A DNA stretch of 64,000 nucleotides, from contig NZ_FQYM01000011.1 of NCBI RefSeq assembly GCF_900141705.1, positions 1-64,000 on the forward strand, written 5' to 3'. The position numbers and the translations under genes were made by a program. This document shows positions 7,942 through 17,277 of the stretch, piece by piece; positions within the stretch are counted from its first letter, which is position 1, and every line of letters begins with the position of its first letter. Source of the DNA: Fibrobacter sp. UWP2. GTDB taxonomy: Bacteria; Fibrobacterota; Fibrobacteria; Fibrobacterales; Fibrobacteraceae. The notes below the pieces were generated by a model. That model had not been told where the DNA came from, searched no databases, and saw only the letters and a list, made by a program, of their open reading frames with translations.

Positions 7942-9039
7942 TTATTTCTTGTAACCGCCGTAACCGTGTTCCGCCATGTAGATGGCGAGATAGTCGATAA
8001 CTCCTGAATCCGCGCCTTTTACAGGAACGTACCGCAGGTTGTTTTGACCGTCAATGATGACGGCGAGCCCTGCGATATAGTTGATCCAGTGATAGTCCTC
8101 GTAGTACTTGAGCGCGACCTTGCCTTCGGAACCGAACACGGCCAAGGGCATCACGAAAATATCGTGCGACACCATGATGCTCACGCGTTTCCACTTGGGC
8201 AGGTTCTTGAGAATTACGGACTGCATGAACTCCTGCGCGCGTGGCTCAAGTTCGTAAAGTGCGTCGGGGTAGGGATCGCCGTACGCCCAATGGGCCATGA
8301 GTTCTACGGAACTTCCCTGCATGCCAAGATTTGTCGCGTACTGTGCCAGTTCGTCTGCAGAGATTTTCAGGAACCAGTTGCCGGTGATGTCGTAGTTTGT
8401 GATGAGCTTCGGGAGGCTCGCTTCGCCGCGCCCTTTCGATATGTTGTTCGCGGTCTCGTTCGTGCGCACGAATCCCGAGGTGATGTAGCTGAATTCCTCG
8501 TCGCTCTTGAGCGTTGCGCCCAAGTCTTGCGCCATCTTCACGCCATTTGCGGTGAGTTCCGTCTCAATGGTCACGGCGTCTTCGCGTTCGGAGTGACGTA
8601 TGACGAACACGGCTTTTTCGTCGGGAGCGAGGCTCTTGTAAACGTCAGCGACCGTCGCGAAGCCGTCCTTGTCGAGCGGGATTTCTGCGGCTACGTGTGG
8701 CGCGGAACTCGAAGAACCTGCGAAACTCGAGGATTCCGGAAGGAGCTCCTCCGATGAAGAGGATTCTGCCACCGGGTCAGAATACGAAGAATAAGCGGGA
8801 GAGGAATGCCCGCTGGAAGAAGAAACCGGAAGGGAGGAAGACGACATGGCGGCCGACGACCCTTCCGGTGAATCTTGCGCAGATGACCCCCCAAACAATT
8901 TATCGGAGTCAGAAATGTCAAGGTCGGCTGCGCTTGATTCAATTTCGGCTTGTATAACATCGGTAGACGACGAGCCCGAATCGTTGCAGGCGATGAGTGC
9001 GCCTGCAGTGAAGATGGCAAGAGTGGAGGCTCGCATCAT
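7942..9039 (-). CDS. Lipoprotein with histidine-phosphatase domain
   Basis: 365 residues from the ATG at 9039, chosen because it overlaps the upstream gene's TGA as ATGA. A signal peptide leads to a lipobox Cys (ALIAC, about residue 18). A Ser-rich linker to about residue 110 follows, then a histidine-phosphatase (phosphoglycerate-mutase-like) domain. Catalytic elements are visible as FVIRHSERED and the second His in MVSHDIF. The location is probably the cell surface or periplasm. The substrate is unknown. Ser-rich linkers like this are typical of Fibrobacter secreted proteins. Confidence 0.85.
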   Translation of the reverse strand: MMRASTLAIFTAGALIACNDSGSSSTDVIQAEIESSAADLDISDSDKLFGGSSAQDSPEGSSAAMSSSSLPVSSSSGHSSPAYSSYSDPVAESSSSEELLPESSSFAGSSSSAPHVAAEIPLDKDGFATVADVYKSLAPDEKAVFVIRHSEREDAVTIETELTANGVKMAQDLGATLKSDEEFSYITSGFVRTNETANNISKGRGEASLPKLITNYDITGNWFLKISADELAQYATNLGMQGSSVELMAHWAYGDPYPDALYELEPRAQEFMQSVILKNLPKWKRVSIMVSHDIFVMPLAVFGSEGKVALKYYEDYHWINYIAGLAVIIDGQNNLRYVPVKGADSGVIDYLAIYMAEHGYGGYKK

Positions 9040-10991
9040 GAACCCCACTGGTATTCGCCCGCTTCGTACACCGGGTTTTCTCCGTTGAATCCGCGTGGGC
9101 GCTTGATATTGTCATCGAATACGGTCTTGTTGAAAATGCGGAAGTCGCCGCGTTCGTAACTCTGGAACGAGATGTGGCAGAAGATGGGCCCTGCCGGCAT
9201 GTACTCGCTGTAGCTCATGGTGCGTTCGCCCGCGGTGTAGAGGTAATTGAAATATTTGCCGTTCAGTACGATGTGGAGCCCGATGTTCCCGACGGTGAAC
9301 CAGCGGCCCTTCGCGAGTATGTTCTCGTGATGCGTGTCGTCGTAGTCCATCACCACGAATTCGGCGTCACCGCTCTTGTCCAAGTGGAAACGGTACTTGT
9401 GGTTGCCCCCGCAGCAGCGGCCGTCAAAAAACCAGGTGTATCCGCTAGCGGCGGCGATGCGCGGGTCGCGTACGCTCGTGTCGGGGTGGGCGAGCTGCTC
9501 GTCGGTTACGAGGCGTTCGGGTTCTACCGCGGCGATCAATTCGGCCAGCGTTTTCGGGTTACTTACGGACGTGAGCGTGACCTTGTTTTTCGCCTCGCTC
9601 ATGGAGCGGCGGTACAGGCGGTACGGAATGCCGTCGTCGCTGATCATGGTCATTTCGTCTTGGCTGAATATGTAGTAGGCGTATGTCTTGGTGCCTGTTT
9701 TGGTAACGACATTGAAACTGCGGTTGTTGAGCGTGTACCACTGCCCCGACACGTTCGGGAATCCCGATACTGCAGCGTTGCCGTCTTCACCGATGACGAC
9801 GGTATAGTCATCGCTTATCCAGGCCTCGTCGGCTGCGGTAATCAGGCGGCAGTCGCGATTCTTGTCGCCCTCGCAGGCGGCTGCCGAGGGGTTCGCTGCT
9901 TCGCAGGGGCTGAGCATTCCCGGCGGGAGTTCTGTTGATGCGCCTAGACGGAATCCCATATCGGCGGCGCCATCGCGGCTGCGGATGGCGCGACGGCTCA
10001 CCCGCGCGAATTCCGCCGGTTCGCCGTAACTCCCGCCGCGGCGCGTCTTGTTCCCGCTACCCGTGAGTTGCACCGGATTCACCTTTTCGCCCGCGGTATA
10101 GCCTACGAGCCAGTCGTAGACCCATTCCCACGAGTTGCCGCTCATGTCGTAGAGCCCGAGTTTGTTCGGCTTCTTGGTCGCTACGTCGTGCGCCTTGCCG
10201 CCGCTGTTCTCGGAATACCATGCCACGTCATCGACGCTGTTGCTGCCGGAGAACTTGAAATTGTCGGCAACGCCGTCTTTGCCGCCGCGTGCCGCGAATT
10301 CCCATTCGGCATCGGTCAAAAGTCGGTACTGGTGGCCGGTCAGTTGCCCCAGCTTGCAGGCGAAACTGTTTGCGTCGAACCAGCTCACGCCGATTTTGGG
10401 AGCCTTGTCCGATTCCCAGGCGTTCTTCTTGCCGCCCATTACCGCGTTCCATTGCGCGATGGTGACCTCGGTATTCGCAATGTGGTAGGCATCTACGGTT
10501 ACTTTGTGCGAAGGAGCCTCGTAAATCCTGTCTTGATCGGGGCAGTTGTCGCATCCGCGCGTGTACGTGCCGCCCGTGACATACACCATGCTGAATACCG
10601 CGCCGTTTACGGTGTCGGAGAAGGTGGCCGGTGCAACGTAGGTAAATTCAGAACCCGCGCCGGTGCTGCTTGAACTGCCGGGCCCGAAACCGCCCGAACT
10701 GCCGGGAACGTTCCCGCTCGAGCCTGCAATGTTCGTGCTCGAGCTGGGCGCCGAGCCTGCGCTTGTCGGCTCCGCGCCCGATGAGGTCGCGGGCAGTTCT
10801 CCCGAAGAAACTGCGGGCATCCCTCCCGAGGACAGTTCGTCTCCCGGATTACTGCCTGTATCGCCTGCAAATGAATTGGAAGAGAGTTCACCCTCTGGAA
10901 CAGAAACGCCGTCGGAAGATTCCGAGCAGCTCCAGAACACCCCAGCGGCGATTATCGACGCCGCTAAAACACCCGAAAAGCGCATGCGCAT
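9036..10991 (-). CDS. Lipoprotein with SUMF1/formylglycine-generating-type domain
   Basis: 651 residues; an SD (GGAGG) precedes the ATG. The signal peptide has a lipobox (GVFWSC, about residue 22), and a Ser/Gly/Pro linker runs to about residue 115. The SUMF1 fold spans about 128-350, with GGTYTRGC, EVTIAQWNAVMG, RLLTDAEWEFAARGG, NVGLYDMSGNSWEWV-like and RRGGSYG/ GFRLG blocks. Members of this fold are C-type-lectin-like, and many have no sulfatase-activating role. The C-terminal 290 residues, with several Cys, are not recognised. It is coupled to the histidine-phosphatase lipoprotein downstream. Confidence 0.85.
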   Translation of the reverse strand: MRMRFSGVLAASIIAAGVFWSCSESSDGVSVPEGELSSNSFAGDTGSNPGDELSSGGMPAVSSGELPATSSGAEPTSAGSAPSSSTNIAGSSGNVPGSSGGFGPGSSSSTGAGSEFTYVAPATFSDTVNGAVFSMVYVTGGTYTRGCDNCPDQDRIYEAPSHKVTVDAYHIANTEVTIAQWNAVMGGKKNAWESDKAPKIGVSWFDANSFACKLGQLTGHQYRLLTDAEWEFAARGGKDGVADNFKFSGSNSVDDVAWYSENSGGKAHDVATKKPNKLGLYDMSGNSWEWVYDWLVGYTAGEKVNPVQLTGSGNKTRRGGSYGEPAEFARVSRRAIRSRDGAADMGFRLGASTELPPGMLSPCEAANPSAAACEGDKNRDCRLITAADEAWISDDYTVVIGEDGNAAVSGFPNVSGQWYTLNNRSFNVVTKTGTKTYAYYIFSQDEMTMISDDGIPYRLYRRSMSEAKNKVTLTSVSNPKTLAELIAAVEPERLVTDEQLAHPDTSVRDPRIAAASGYTWFFDGRCCGGNHKYRFHLDKSGDAEFVVMDYDDTHHENILAKGRWFTVGNIGLHIVLNGKYFNYLYTAGERTMSYSEYMPAGPIFCHISFQSYERGDFRIFNKTVFDDNIKRPRGFNGENPVYEAGEYQWGS

Positions 10992-11152
10992 AGCGCACCT
11001 CCTTCGAGTCCATAACCATTACCCGTTTTTAAAATAATCTAAAAATGTCGAATGCGTCTGTAAATTTTAGTAGATGTGTGGACAATTGCCGAATCCACGT
11101 GGAAAGCCCAAATATTAATTTCTATTTTTTGAAAAAACAAAAGAGGCATTTT

Positions 11153-12301
11153 ATGAAAAACGTCGTCCTTCTCGGTGCCACAGGCTCCATCGGTACGTCC
11201 AGCGTCGATGTCATCCTGCAACATTCCGACATTTTTAACTTGTATGCGGTCGCCGCGAACAGTAGCGTGCAGAAGGTTGCCGAAATCGTGCGCAAGTACA
11301 AGGTGGAACGCGTGTGCATGTTCGACCCGAACGCCGCGAAGGAACTTGAAGGGATTCTCGGCATGAAGGTCCTCGCCGGCATGGAAGGCCTGTGCGAACT
11401 CGCCGCCGACCCGAAGGCCGATATCATCATCAACGCGCTCATGGGTGCGGTGGGCTGCCTCCCGACCATTACCGCCATTGAACACGGCAAGCACGTGGCC
11501 CTCGCGAACAAAGAGACGATGGTCATGGCGGGTCCCGTCATTTGGGACAAGCTTGCAGAAAACCCGAAGTCGTTCATTACGCCAATCGATTCCGAACACA
11601 GCGCCATCTTCCAGTGCCTCGAAGGCGGCAAGCGCGAAAGCGAAGTTGAATTTTTGGAAATCACCGCTTCTGGAGGCCCCTTCCGCGAATGGCCCATCGA
11701 AAAATTCGAGGGCATTACCGTTGCCGACGCCCTGAATCACCCGGTGTGGAGCATGGGCAAGAAGATTACGATCGATTCCGCGTCCATGATGAACAAGGGT
11801 CTTGAGGTTTTGGAAGCTCACTTCCTGTTCCACATTCCCTATGAACAAATTAAGGTTGTCGTGCACCCGCAGTCGATGGTGCATTCGTTGGTGCAGTTCC
11901 GCGATGGTTCCCTCATGGCACAACTCGGCGCGCCCGATATGCGCATCCCCATCCAGGTGGCGCTCACGTGGCCCGACCGACTGCCGCTCGAGACCAAGCG
12001 CCTCGACCTCCCGACGCTTGCAAAGCTCACGTTCTTTGAACCGGACTTTAACAAGTTCCGCTGCCTTGCGCTTGCCTTTGAGGCGGGTCGCCGTGGCGGT
12101 ATCGTGCCTTCCATGATGAACGCCGCGAACGAGGTGCTCGTGGACCGCTTTCTCAAGGGGAACCTCAAGTTCACCGACATCCCCAAGTATGTGGAGATGG
12201 TCATGCAGAAGGCCCCGACTGTGACGGGCCGCTTGACGCTTGATCAGGTTCTCGAAGCCGACGCCGAAGCCCGCCGTATGACGGAAGGCTTTTTGAAGTA
12301 A
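11153..12301 (+). CDS. dxr: 1-deoxy-D-xylulose 5-phosphate reductoisomerase
   Basis: 382 residues from the ATG at 11153, preceded by AAGAGG; the frame is open upstream but homology starts at MKNVVLLGATGSIG, the NADPH-binding glycine motif. Further family blocks are ALANKETMVMAG, PIDSEHSAIFQCL (metal-binding Asp and Glu region), ITASGGPFREWP and the HPVWSMGKKITIDSASMMNKGLE block. It commits the non-mevalonate isoprenoid pathway, feeding ispH, uppS and the prenyl synthase elsewhere in the window. It appears monocistronic. Confidence 0.97.
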   Translation: MKNVVLLGATGSIGTSSVDVILQHSDIFNLYAVAANSSVQKVAEIVRKYKVERVCMFDPNAAKELEGILGMKVLAGMEGLCELAADPKADIIINALMGAVGCLPTITAIEHGKHVALANKETMVMAGPVIWDKLAENPKSFITPIDSEHSAIFQCLEGGKRESEVEFLEITASGGPFREWPIEKFEGITVADALNHPVWSMGKKITIDSASMMNKGLEVLEAHFLFHIPYEQIKVVVHPQSMVHSLVQFRDGSLMAQLGAPDMRIPIQVALTWPDRLPLETKRLDLPTLAKLTFFEPDFNKFRCLALAFEAGRRGGIVPSMMNAANEVLVDRFLKGNLKFTDIPKYVEMVMQKAPTVTGRLTLDQVLEADAEARRMTEGFLK

Positions 12302-12382
12302 GCCGAAATCGTTTTTTTTGCGAAAACTCCCTGTGCTGGGCCTCGTTAGGCTGGTGGAGCGTTTTGGGGATTGTATCCCGTA

Positions 12383-12414
12383 TTGACAGCGTTGCTGGCG
12401 GTAATATATATTTA
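12383..12414 (+). promoter_or_regulatory. Promoter of the giant secreted protein
   Basis: TTGACA (12383-12388), an 18-bp spacer, and TATATTTA (12407-12414). The start of transcription near 12419 leaves a short leader with an AAGGAG site before the ATG at 12443. Confidence 0.65.
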
Positions 12415-12442
12415 CAAAGACTTTTTTCGGAAGGAGAAGTCT

Positions 12443-15400
12443 ATGTCTTTTTCAATGGCAAAGATCCTTAAATGCTGCCTTTGGGTGACGACGCTTGCCA
12501 CTAGCGTTTTTGCCGAACAGTACACTATTGAGTCGGATGGTGTATACTATACGTATAAAAAAGAAAACAATTCCGTTTGTGTTGACGGCGAGTGCGTGTC
12601 GCCAAAGGATGTTCTTTTTGACGGAGGCGCGTTCAACCTGAACTTTTACCCCCCGAAAACTTTGGCGATGTATACTAACGACTCCCGCGGCATATTATTC
12701 CAATTGGTTTATGACCTTTATGGGGTGGACGAGACCACCACTTTTTATAGTAAGGCTATGACGACGCCATTCGGTTACCCCTTGAATGGTTGCGAAACGA
12801 ATGATTACGGGCATTTTAAAAAAACTGAGGGGACACACAGTGAGTCGACCAAGTTGATGGAGTCTACAATTGACTTTAGAGTCGTTGGCGAACCATTAAA
12901 AAGAGTAGATATGTCGGCCCTGCTCAAGGAATGGTATGAGGCGGCTCGTGATGCAGGATTTAAAAAAGTCCGTTTGGCTCTCTTGGATTATAGGGCGGAT
13001 AATCAAACTCATCCCAATGTTGAAACTGCAGAAACAAATTACTGCAAGCGGAATATCCTCTACAATAATTATTTTGATATCGAGTTCCCTTTTGTTATAT
13101 CGGCAGAATTTGGAGTAAATGATACAGCAACTACCTTGGGGCTGCAAAACTTTATAACAGGGGACTCCATTACACTCCATGTCGATTTTGCAGGCAATCC
13201 GAACGATGTAATCCTGGAACGTCGTTCGCATACAATAGGGGGAGGCTGGTCAAGTTGGAGCGCGTATCGGCAAATGACTGCCATGCAAAACGATGTCAAA
13301 ATAATAGTTGATGACTTTGTTGGTTCAGATTCCGCCCAGTTGCGTCTCTCCTTAAAATACGGGACAAACGATATACGGTACATTAATTATGACAAACGCC
13401 CTGTTCTCTACCGAATCGCGGTGCCTAATAATGTGTTGCTTACCTATGGGGATGTTGTATTTGGAACTTCAAGGACGCTTAATGGAATGCCTGCGGCGGT
13501 GGTACTGCCCGACGTAAATAAACAAATATCTGCGCTGGCCATTGTTCCTCCGGGAATGAAGCTTGATTGCTGGAAATCTATCTCGACAGGTAATTGCTTG
13601 TCGAATAATGCGACGTATTATCTGTCGCGTTTTTCAAGTTCGCTGAAGGATATAAGTATAGACAGAATACCTTATTTTACAAAGGTGAACAATAATTACA
13701 ATGCGTACTTGTATGTTCACAAATTCACTCACGGCGAAACAACTACAACGTACGATTCCTCTACTACTAATTTGCCGGGCCTCCTAGAATATAATGAGGG
13801 TGATACTGCTCCATATCTGCATCTTGGTGGAGGTAATTATGGAGATACTGTCGCTGCCGGTTGTGGTACTGCCAGTAACACATCGTGCAAGGTCAAGCTG
13901 TATGTGCAAAGTGATGAAGGTGCATGGAGTCTTTCAAAAACTGTGACTATAAAACCAGATGCCATAATAAGTGCTTCTGTTGCCGCTCCCCGCCCGGGTC
14001 GGGTAAACCGCTATAAGGCTTGGCTTGTACGCTCAAAAACGAAAGATTCTTTGGACATAGGTGAGATTGTGCTACTGAAGAATGCAAGTATTTCTTTAAT
14101 GGGGCAGCATTTGATTAATCGTTATGGTTACTCCAACATGGTTGAAGGTTTTGTAGGAGGCGCTCGTATAGAAGATTCCCAAGGGGTCCAGTACCTCGTT
14201 ACTAAAAAATACCAACAGGTATATGTACCCCACGGGTCGACTGTGAAGGCGTTGCCAATGCTTGTTGATACAAGTTCTTGTCGCTTTGACTCGGTCTTGG
14301 TTTGCGATGGATCCAACAAATGCAACTATGAAAAATCAACCGATACCTTGTTTTCGATTGCAGTGAATGCCACAAGAAGGTTGGATTTTTATTATACCGA
14401 TGTTCCAAGATCATATGAACTAATCTATCAGGTTAAATTTTTAGATACGAATGGCGTTACATCATTACTCCCTTACAACGCGAGTGATTGGTATTATCCT
14501 ACAGGAGTCACGCCTAAAGCACCTGTGAAAGAAGAGAATGGGCGCCGGTACGTATATGAGTGGAATAATCCCTTGGTTCCTGTAGTGGCGAACAAAACTT
14601 ATAAGGCTACTGAAGCAATTGAGGTCGCTCGCGAGGTAAATATTACCCTGCCAAGCGACCTGGAGGGCATTGCCGCCTCAACGTCGGTTGGTGCACCTTC
14701 TCCCTGTGTGAATGCAATATTCAAGCATATTGTTGACGACTCTTTTGTGCCGAACGTGGAGTATACCGAGGACGATTTAGTCGACTTCGTGTTCCAAGGA
14801 GGGCATACCTACTGGGCGACGTTGGACGTCTCTGTGGACACGGCGAACTCCTCCTGTGCGCAAGACCTGTATGTTCTCGCTGCCAAGTACGGCCTGGAGA
14901 CCCCTGTGTTTTTTAACGGTAATCCCGCCTACGCCGTAATGTTGGGCGCGCGTCCTGCTGAGTTGAAAGTTCATTTTGCAACTACCAGCGTGGTGACGTT
15001 CCTTGACCACGAAGGCAACCTGATTGAAGAACAAAGAATTCCTGGTGGCACAGTGCCGACGGACCCCGTAATTATTCCCGACAATTCCATGTACCGTTAC
15101 GTAAATCACTGGGATAACGAGATTGTTGCTGCGATAGGCAATCCGACGTACCGCATTGCGTCCATTGACACTTTGGTTCAGTATCTTGACGTTGGGGTTT
15201 TAGACGGAGCCGAAGATATGGGCGTCTCCTCGTTGATGATTACCACGCCCTCTCCGTGCGTGTCGGCAACGGTTGTCCACATAAAGGATCTCTTTGCCTC
15301 GACGGACTACGACGACTTTACAAATTTTGCTTTTTTACATGCCCGCAACTACCAGGTTACACTGCGTGTTTCTGTAGATGACGATAATGCTGCTTGCACA

Positions 15401-17089
15401 GATGACATTTATGCGAGAACGTCCCGGTCCGGGCTTCCCTTCCCAGTTTACGTTAATGGCGCTTTTGCAGAGGATGCGATTGTGAACGGCGTCGCCAATA
15501 ATGTGACTGTGAATGTTGGGGTGGGGTATCAAGTTACGTTCCTCGATGCCGACAACTCCGTTATCAATGTACAACACGTCCAGCCCGGTTCCATGCCGGT
15601 AGAGCCCGTTTTTGAGGCTACAGATACTGTGTACCACTATGTGCCGCATTGGAACCGCATTATTGTTGCTGCCAACGGTACTGCGTCGTACCGACTTGTT
15701 TCTGTGGATACCCTTTTGAACGATCCTACCATCCGCGTGGTTGTTGATGGAGTCTTTGCAGATGCCGGTTTTTCCGACGTTACGCTCGCCGCTCCGTCGC
15801 CATGCGTCGCGGTCTCTGTTCGCGCGGTGCGCGACAATGCCACCTACACGTCCTATTTTGACGACATTCCGCCGTACGCGGACCTGGCCGACCTGGAATT
15901 CACTTTGTCTACCGAGTACCGCTTCGTTTTAAAAATGACTCTGCGCACCGATAAATCGTGTACAAGGGATGTTTACGCGCAGACCGCCGTGGACCTTGGT
16001 TCCGTTCCGGTCCAGGTCAATGGAAAGGATGCGGGTAACTTGATCAGCGAAAATAATTTTAGCAGTCAAAACATCGCTGTGAATCTTATTGCGGTTCCTT
16101 CCGTAAAGCTTGACTGGACCCTTGCAAGCGATGTGCTCCACCTCTCCGACTACGATATGGACGACAATACCGTGGTGAGAGTCGCTCCTGGAAAGCAACT
16201 GTATTCCCAAGGCAAAATCTATTCGGGAACTTTGAATAGTTCCGATATTACGGCTATTGGCACGGGCGCGTTGTACCCGGTTAGCGGACTCGCCCTCAAT
16301 GGCTCTGCCGCCACGCTTGATGGCGGCTCCTCCTCGGTGATTATCCCGACCGAAATTCCTGTGAGCTCGGTCTCGTTTAACCGTGAGTTCTCTGCGAAAG
16401 TGTTTGCCACGGCCATATTCCCGTTTAGCGTGAAGGTTGGCGATGTTTCTGGTGCGGCGTTCTACCGCTTCCGCGGCGTCAGCCGCAATGCCACGACCGG
16501 CGTTTGGGAGGCAGATATGTTGCCCCTTGCTGCTGGCGACATGATTGCTGCGAACACGCCATATTTGCTGAACCCTGCCGCTGACGGTCAGCTTGCCTTT
16601 GCAAATGTCTCGAGCCTTGTCCCCAACACGGAATCGACGTATGGCTTTGCTTCGGATGGCTGGAACTTTATTGGCACTTATGGTTTCCGGGATTGGCAGG
16701 ATGACGATGCTGGCTTGGGCTTGACATACGGATTTGCGGCGTCGCCAGCACCCGGTGTCAAGGCAGGGCAGTTTGTGCGGGTCGAAGCCGGCGCCTCGAT
16801 AGCCCCGATGCGAGCGTACTTGGAACGCATTCAGGCTCCCGCTCGTGCGTCGGCACGCCCTGCCCCAGCGAACTCCGTGGATGGAACTCTCCCAGAACGC
16901 ATCGTGGTCCGCATTTTGGACGGTGACGGGAGTACGATGGTCATTGGCACGCTTGATACCCGCACCGGTTCCATTGGCAGGTTTGCTAACGGCAAGTGGT
17001 ATAGCGTTGACGGTCGCCTGCTTGGCACTACCAAGCCTTCTGCCAAGGGCGTCTACTACCACGACGGCCAAAGAGTCATTATCAAATAA
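12443..17089 (+). CDS. Giant secreted repeat protein with T9SS-like C-terminus
   Basis: 1548 residues from the ATG at 12443; an in-frame ATG at 12371 lies upstream of the promoter and is rejected. A signal peptide ends near VFA (residue 24). The first 650 residues are AT-rich and not recognised. Three diverged repeats of about 180 residues follow, each with V(T/K)FLD opening a Listeria-Bacteroides-type (InlB B-like) fold and each with a PSPCV motif (GAPSPCV, TTPSPCV, LAAPSPCV). The last 45 residues end in VDGRLLG, GVYYHDGQRVIIK, resembling type IX secretion sorting domains. Probably a surface adhesin. It is followed closely by a 47-aa peptide gene. Confidence 0.85.
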   Translation: MSFSMAKILKCCLWVTTLATSVFAEQYTIESDGVYYTYKKENNSVCVDGECVSPKDVLFDGGAFNLNFYPPKTLAMYTNDSRGILFQLVYDLYGVDETTTFYSKAMTTPFGYPLNGCETNDYGHFKKTEGTHSESTKLMESTIDFRVVGEPLKRVDMSALLKEWYEAARDAGFKKVRLALLDYRADNQTHPNVETAETNYCKRNILYNNYFDIEFPFVISAEFGVNDTATTLGLQNFITGDSITLHVDFAGNPNDVILERRSHTIGGGWSSWSAYRQMTAMQNDVKIIVDDFVGSDSAQLRLSLKYGTNDIRYINYDKRPVLYRIAVPNNVLLTYGDVVFGTSRTLNGMPAAVVLPDVNKQISALAIVPPGMKLDCWKSISTGNCLSNNATYYLSRFSSSLKDISIDRIPYFTKVNNNYNAYLYVHKFTHGETTTTYDSSTTNLPGLLEYNEGDTAPYLHLGGGNYGDTVAAGCGTASNTSCKVKLYVQSDEGAWSLSKTVTIKPDAIISASVAAPRPGRVNRYKAWLVRSKTKDSLDIGEIVLLKNASISLMGQHLINRYGYSNMVEGFVGGARIEDSQGVQYLVTKKYQQVYVPHGSTVKALPMLVDTSSCRFDSVLVCDGSNKCNYEKSTDTLFSIAVNATRRLDFYYTDVPRSYELIYQVKFLDTNGVTSLLPYNASDWYYPTGVTPKAPVKEENGRRYVYEWNNPLVPVVANKTYKATEAIEVAREVNITLPSDLEGIAASTSVGAPSPCVNAIFKHIVDDSFVPNVEYTEDDLVDFVFQGGHTYWATLDVSVDTANSSCAQDLYVLAAKYGLETPVFFNGNPAYAVMLGARPAELKVHFATTSVVTFLDHEGNLIEEQRIPGGTVPTDPVIIPDNSMYRYVNHWDNEIVAAIGNPTYRIASIDTLVQYLDVGVLDGAEDMGVSSLMITTPSPCVSATVVHIKDLFASTDYDDFTNFAFLHARNYQVTLRVSVDDDNAACTDDIYARTSRSGLPFPVYVNGAFAEDAIVNGVANNVTVNVGVGYQVTFLDADNSVINVQHVQPGSMPVEPVFEATDTVYHYVPHWNRIIVAANGTASYRLVSVDTLLNDPTIRVVVDGVFADAGFSDVTLAAPSPCVAVSVRAVRDNATYTSYFDDIPPYADLADLEFTLSTEYRFVLKMTLRTDKSCTRDVYAQTAVDLGSVPVQVNGKDAGNLISENNFSSQNIAVNLIAVPSVKLDWTLASDVLHLSDYDMDDNTVVRVAPGKQLYSQGKIYSGTLNSSDITAIGTGALYPVSGLALNGSAATLDGGSSSVIIPTEIPVSSVSFNREFSAKVFATAIFPFSVKVGDVSGAAFYRFRGVSRNATTGVWEADMLPLAAGDMIAANTPYLLNPAADGQLAFANVSSLVPNTESTYGFASDGWNFIGTYGFRDWQDDDAGLGLTYGFAASPAPGVKAGQFVRVEAGASIAPMRAYLERIQAPARASARPAPANSVDGTLPERIVVRILDGDGSTMVIGTLDTRTGSIGRFANGKWYSVDGRLLGTTKPSAKGVYYHDGQRVIIK
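14432..16100 (+). repeat. Three in-frame protein repeats, about 540-560 bp each
   Basis: The VxFLD units start at about 14432, 14993 and 15533, spacing 561 and 540 bp. Each unit carries a V(T/K)FLD strand, a WN or HW turn, a PSPCV motif and a late Cys before D(L/I)YV. Divergence is too high for recent duplication. Confidence 0.7.
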
Positions 17090-17102
17090 AAAGGACAAGA
17101 AT

Positions 17103-17246
17103 ATGGACAAGAAAAAGTACACCGCTCCGCGTATGGAATCCGTGAAACTCCGCCACCATGCGAACCTGCTCCAGGCAAGTAGTACCCCTGGTCACTCAGG
17201 CCCATTGGGTTTTAACTTCATGCCTACACAACCCCCCGAGGCATAA
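17103..17246 (+). CDS. 47-aa peptide, possible precursor or accessory peptide
   Basis: Starts 13 bp after the giant gene's stop, with AAGGACAAGAAT as ribosome binding site. The product begins MDKKKYTAPRMESVKLRHH, continues ANLLQASS, and ends with a Gly/Pro/His-rich tail finishing PPEA. The layout, a basic start with (K)KYxxPxMExVxL followed by a LLxxSS turn and a variable tail, resembles short peptides common in Bacteroidota next to surface-protein or peptide-export genes; that resemblance is from memory. It has no Cys and no membrane segment. Translation is probably coupled to the giant protein. Function unknown. Confidence 0.65.
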   Translation: MDKKKYTAPRMESVKLRHHANLLQASSTPGHSGPLGFNFMPTQPPEA

Positions 17247-17277
17247 CGGTCAATCATTTTTCTAATTTGCCAATACG

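Noticed and set aside
12371-12442. Upstream start for the giant secreted protein
   Set aside because: It lies before the TTGACA-TATATT promoter and would put 24 residues before the signal peptide; 12443 has a good SD.
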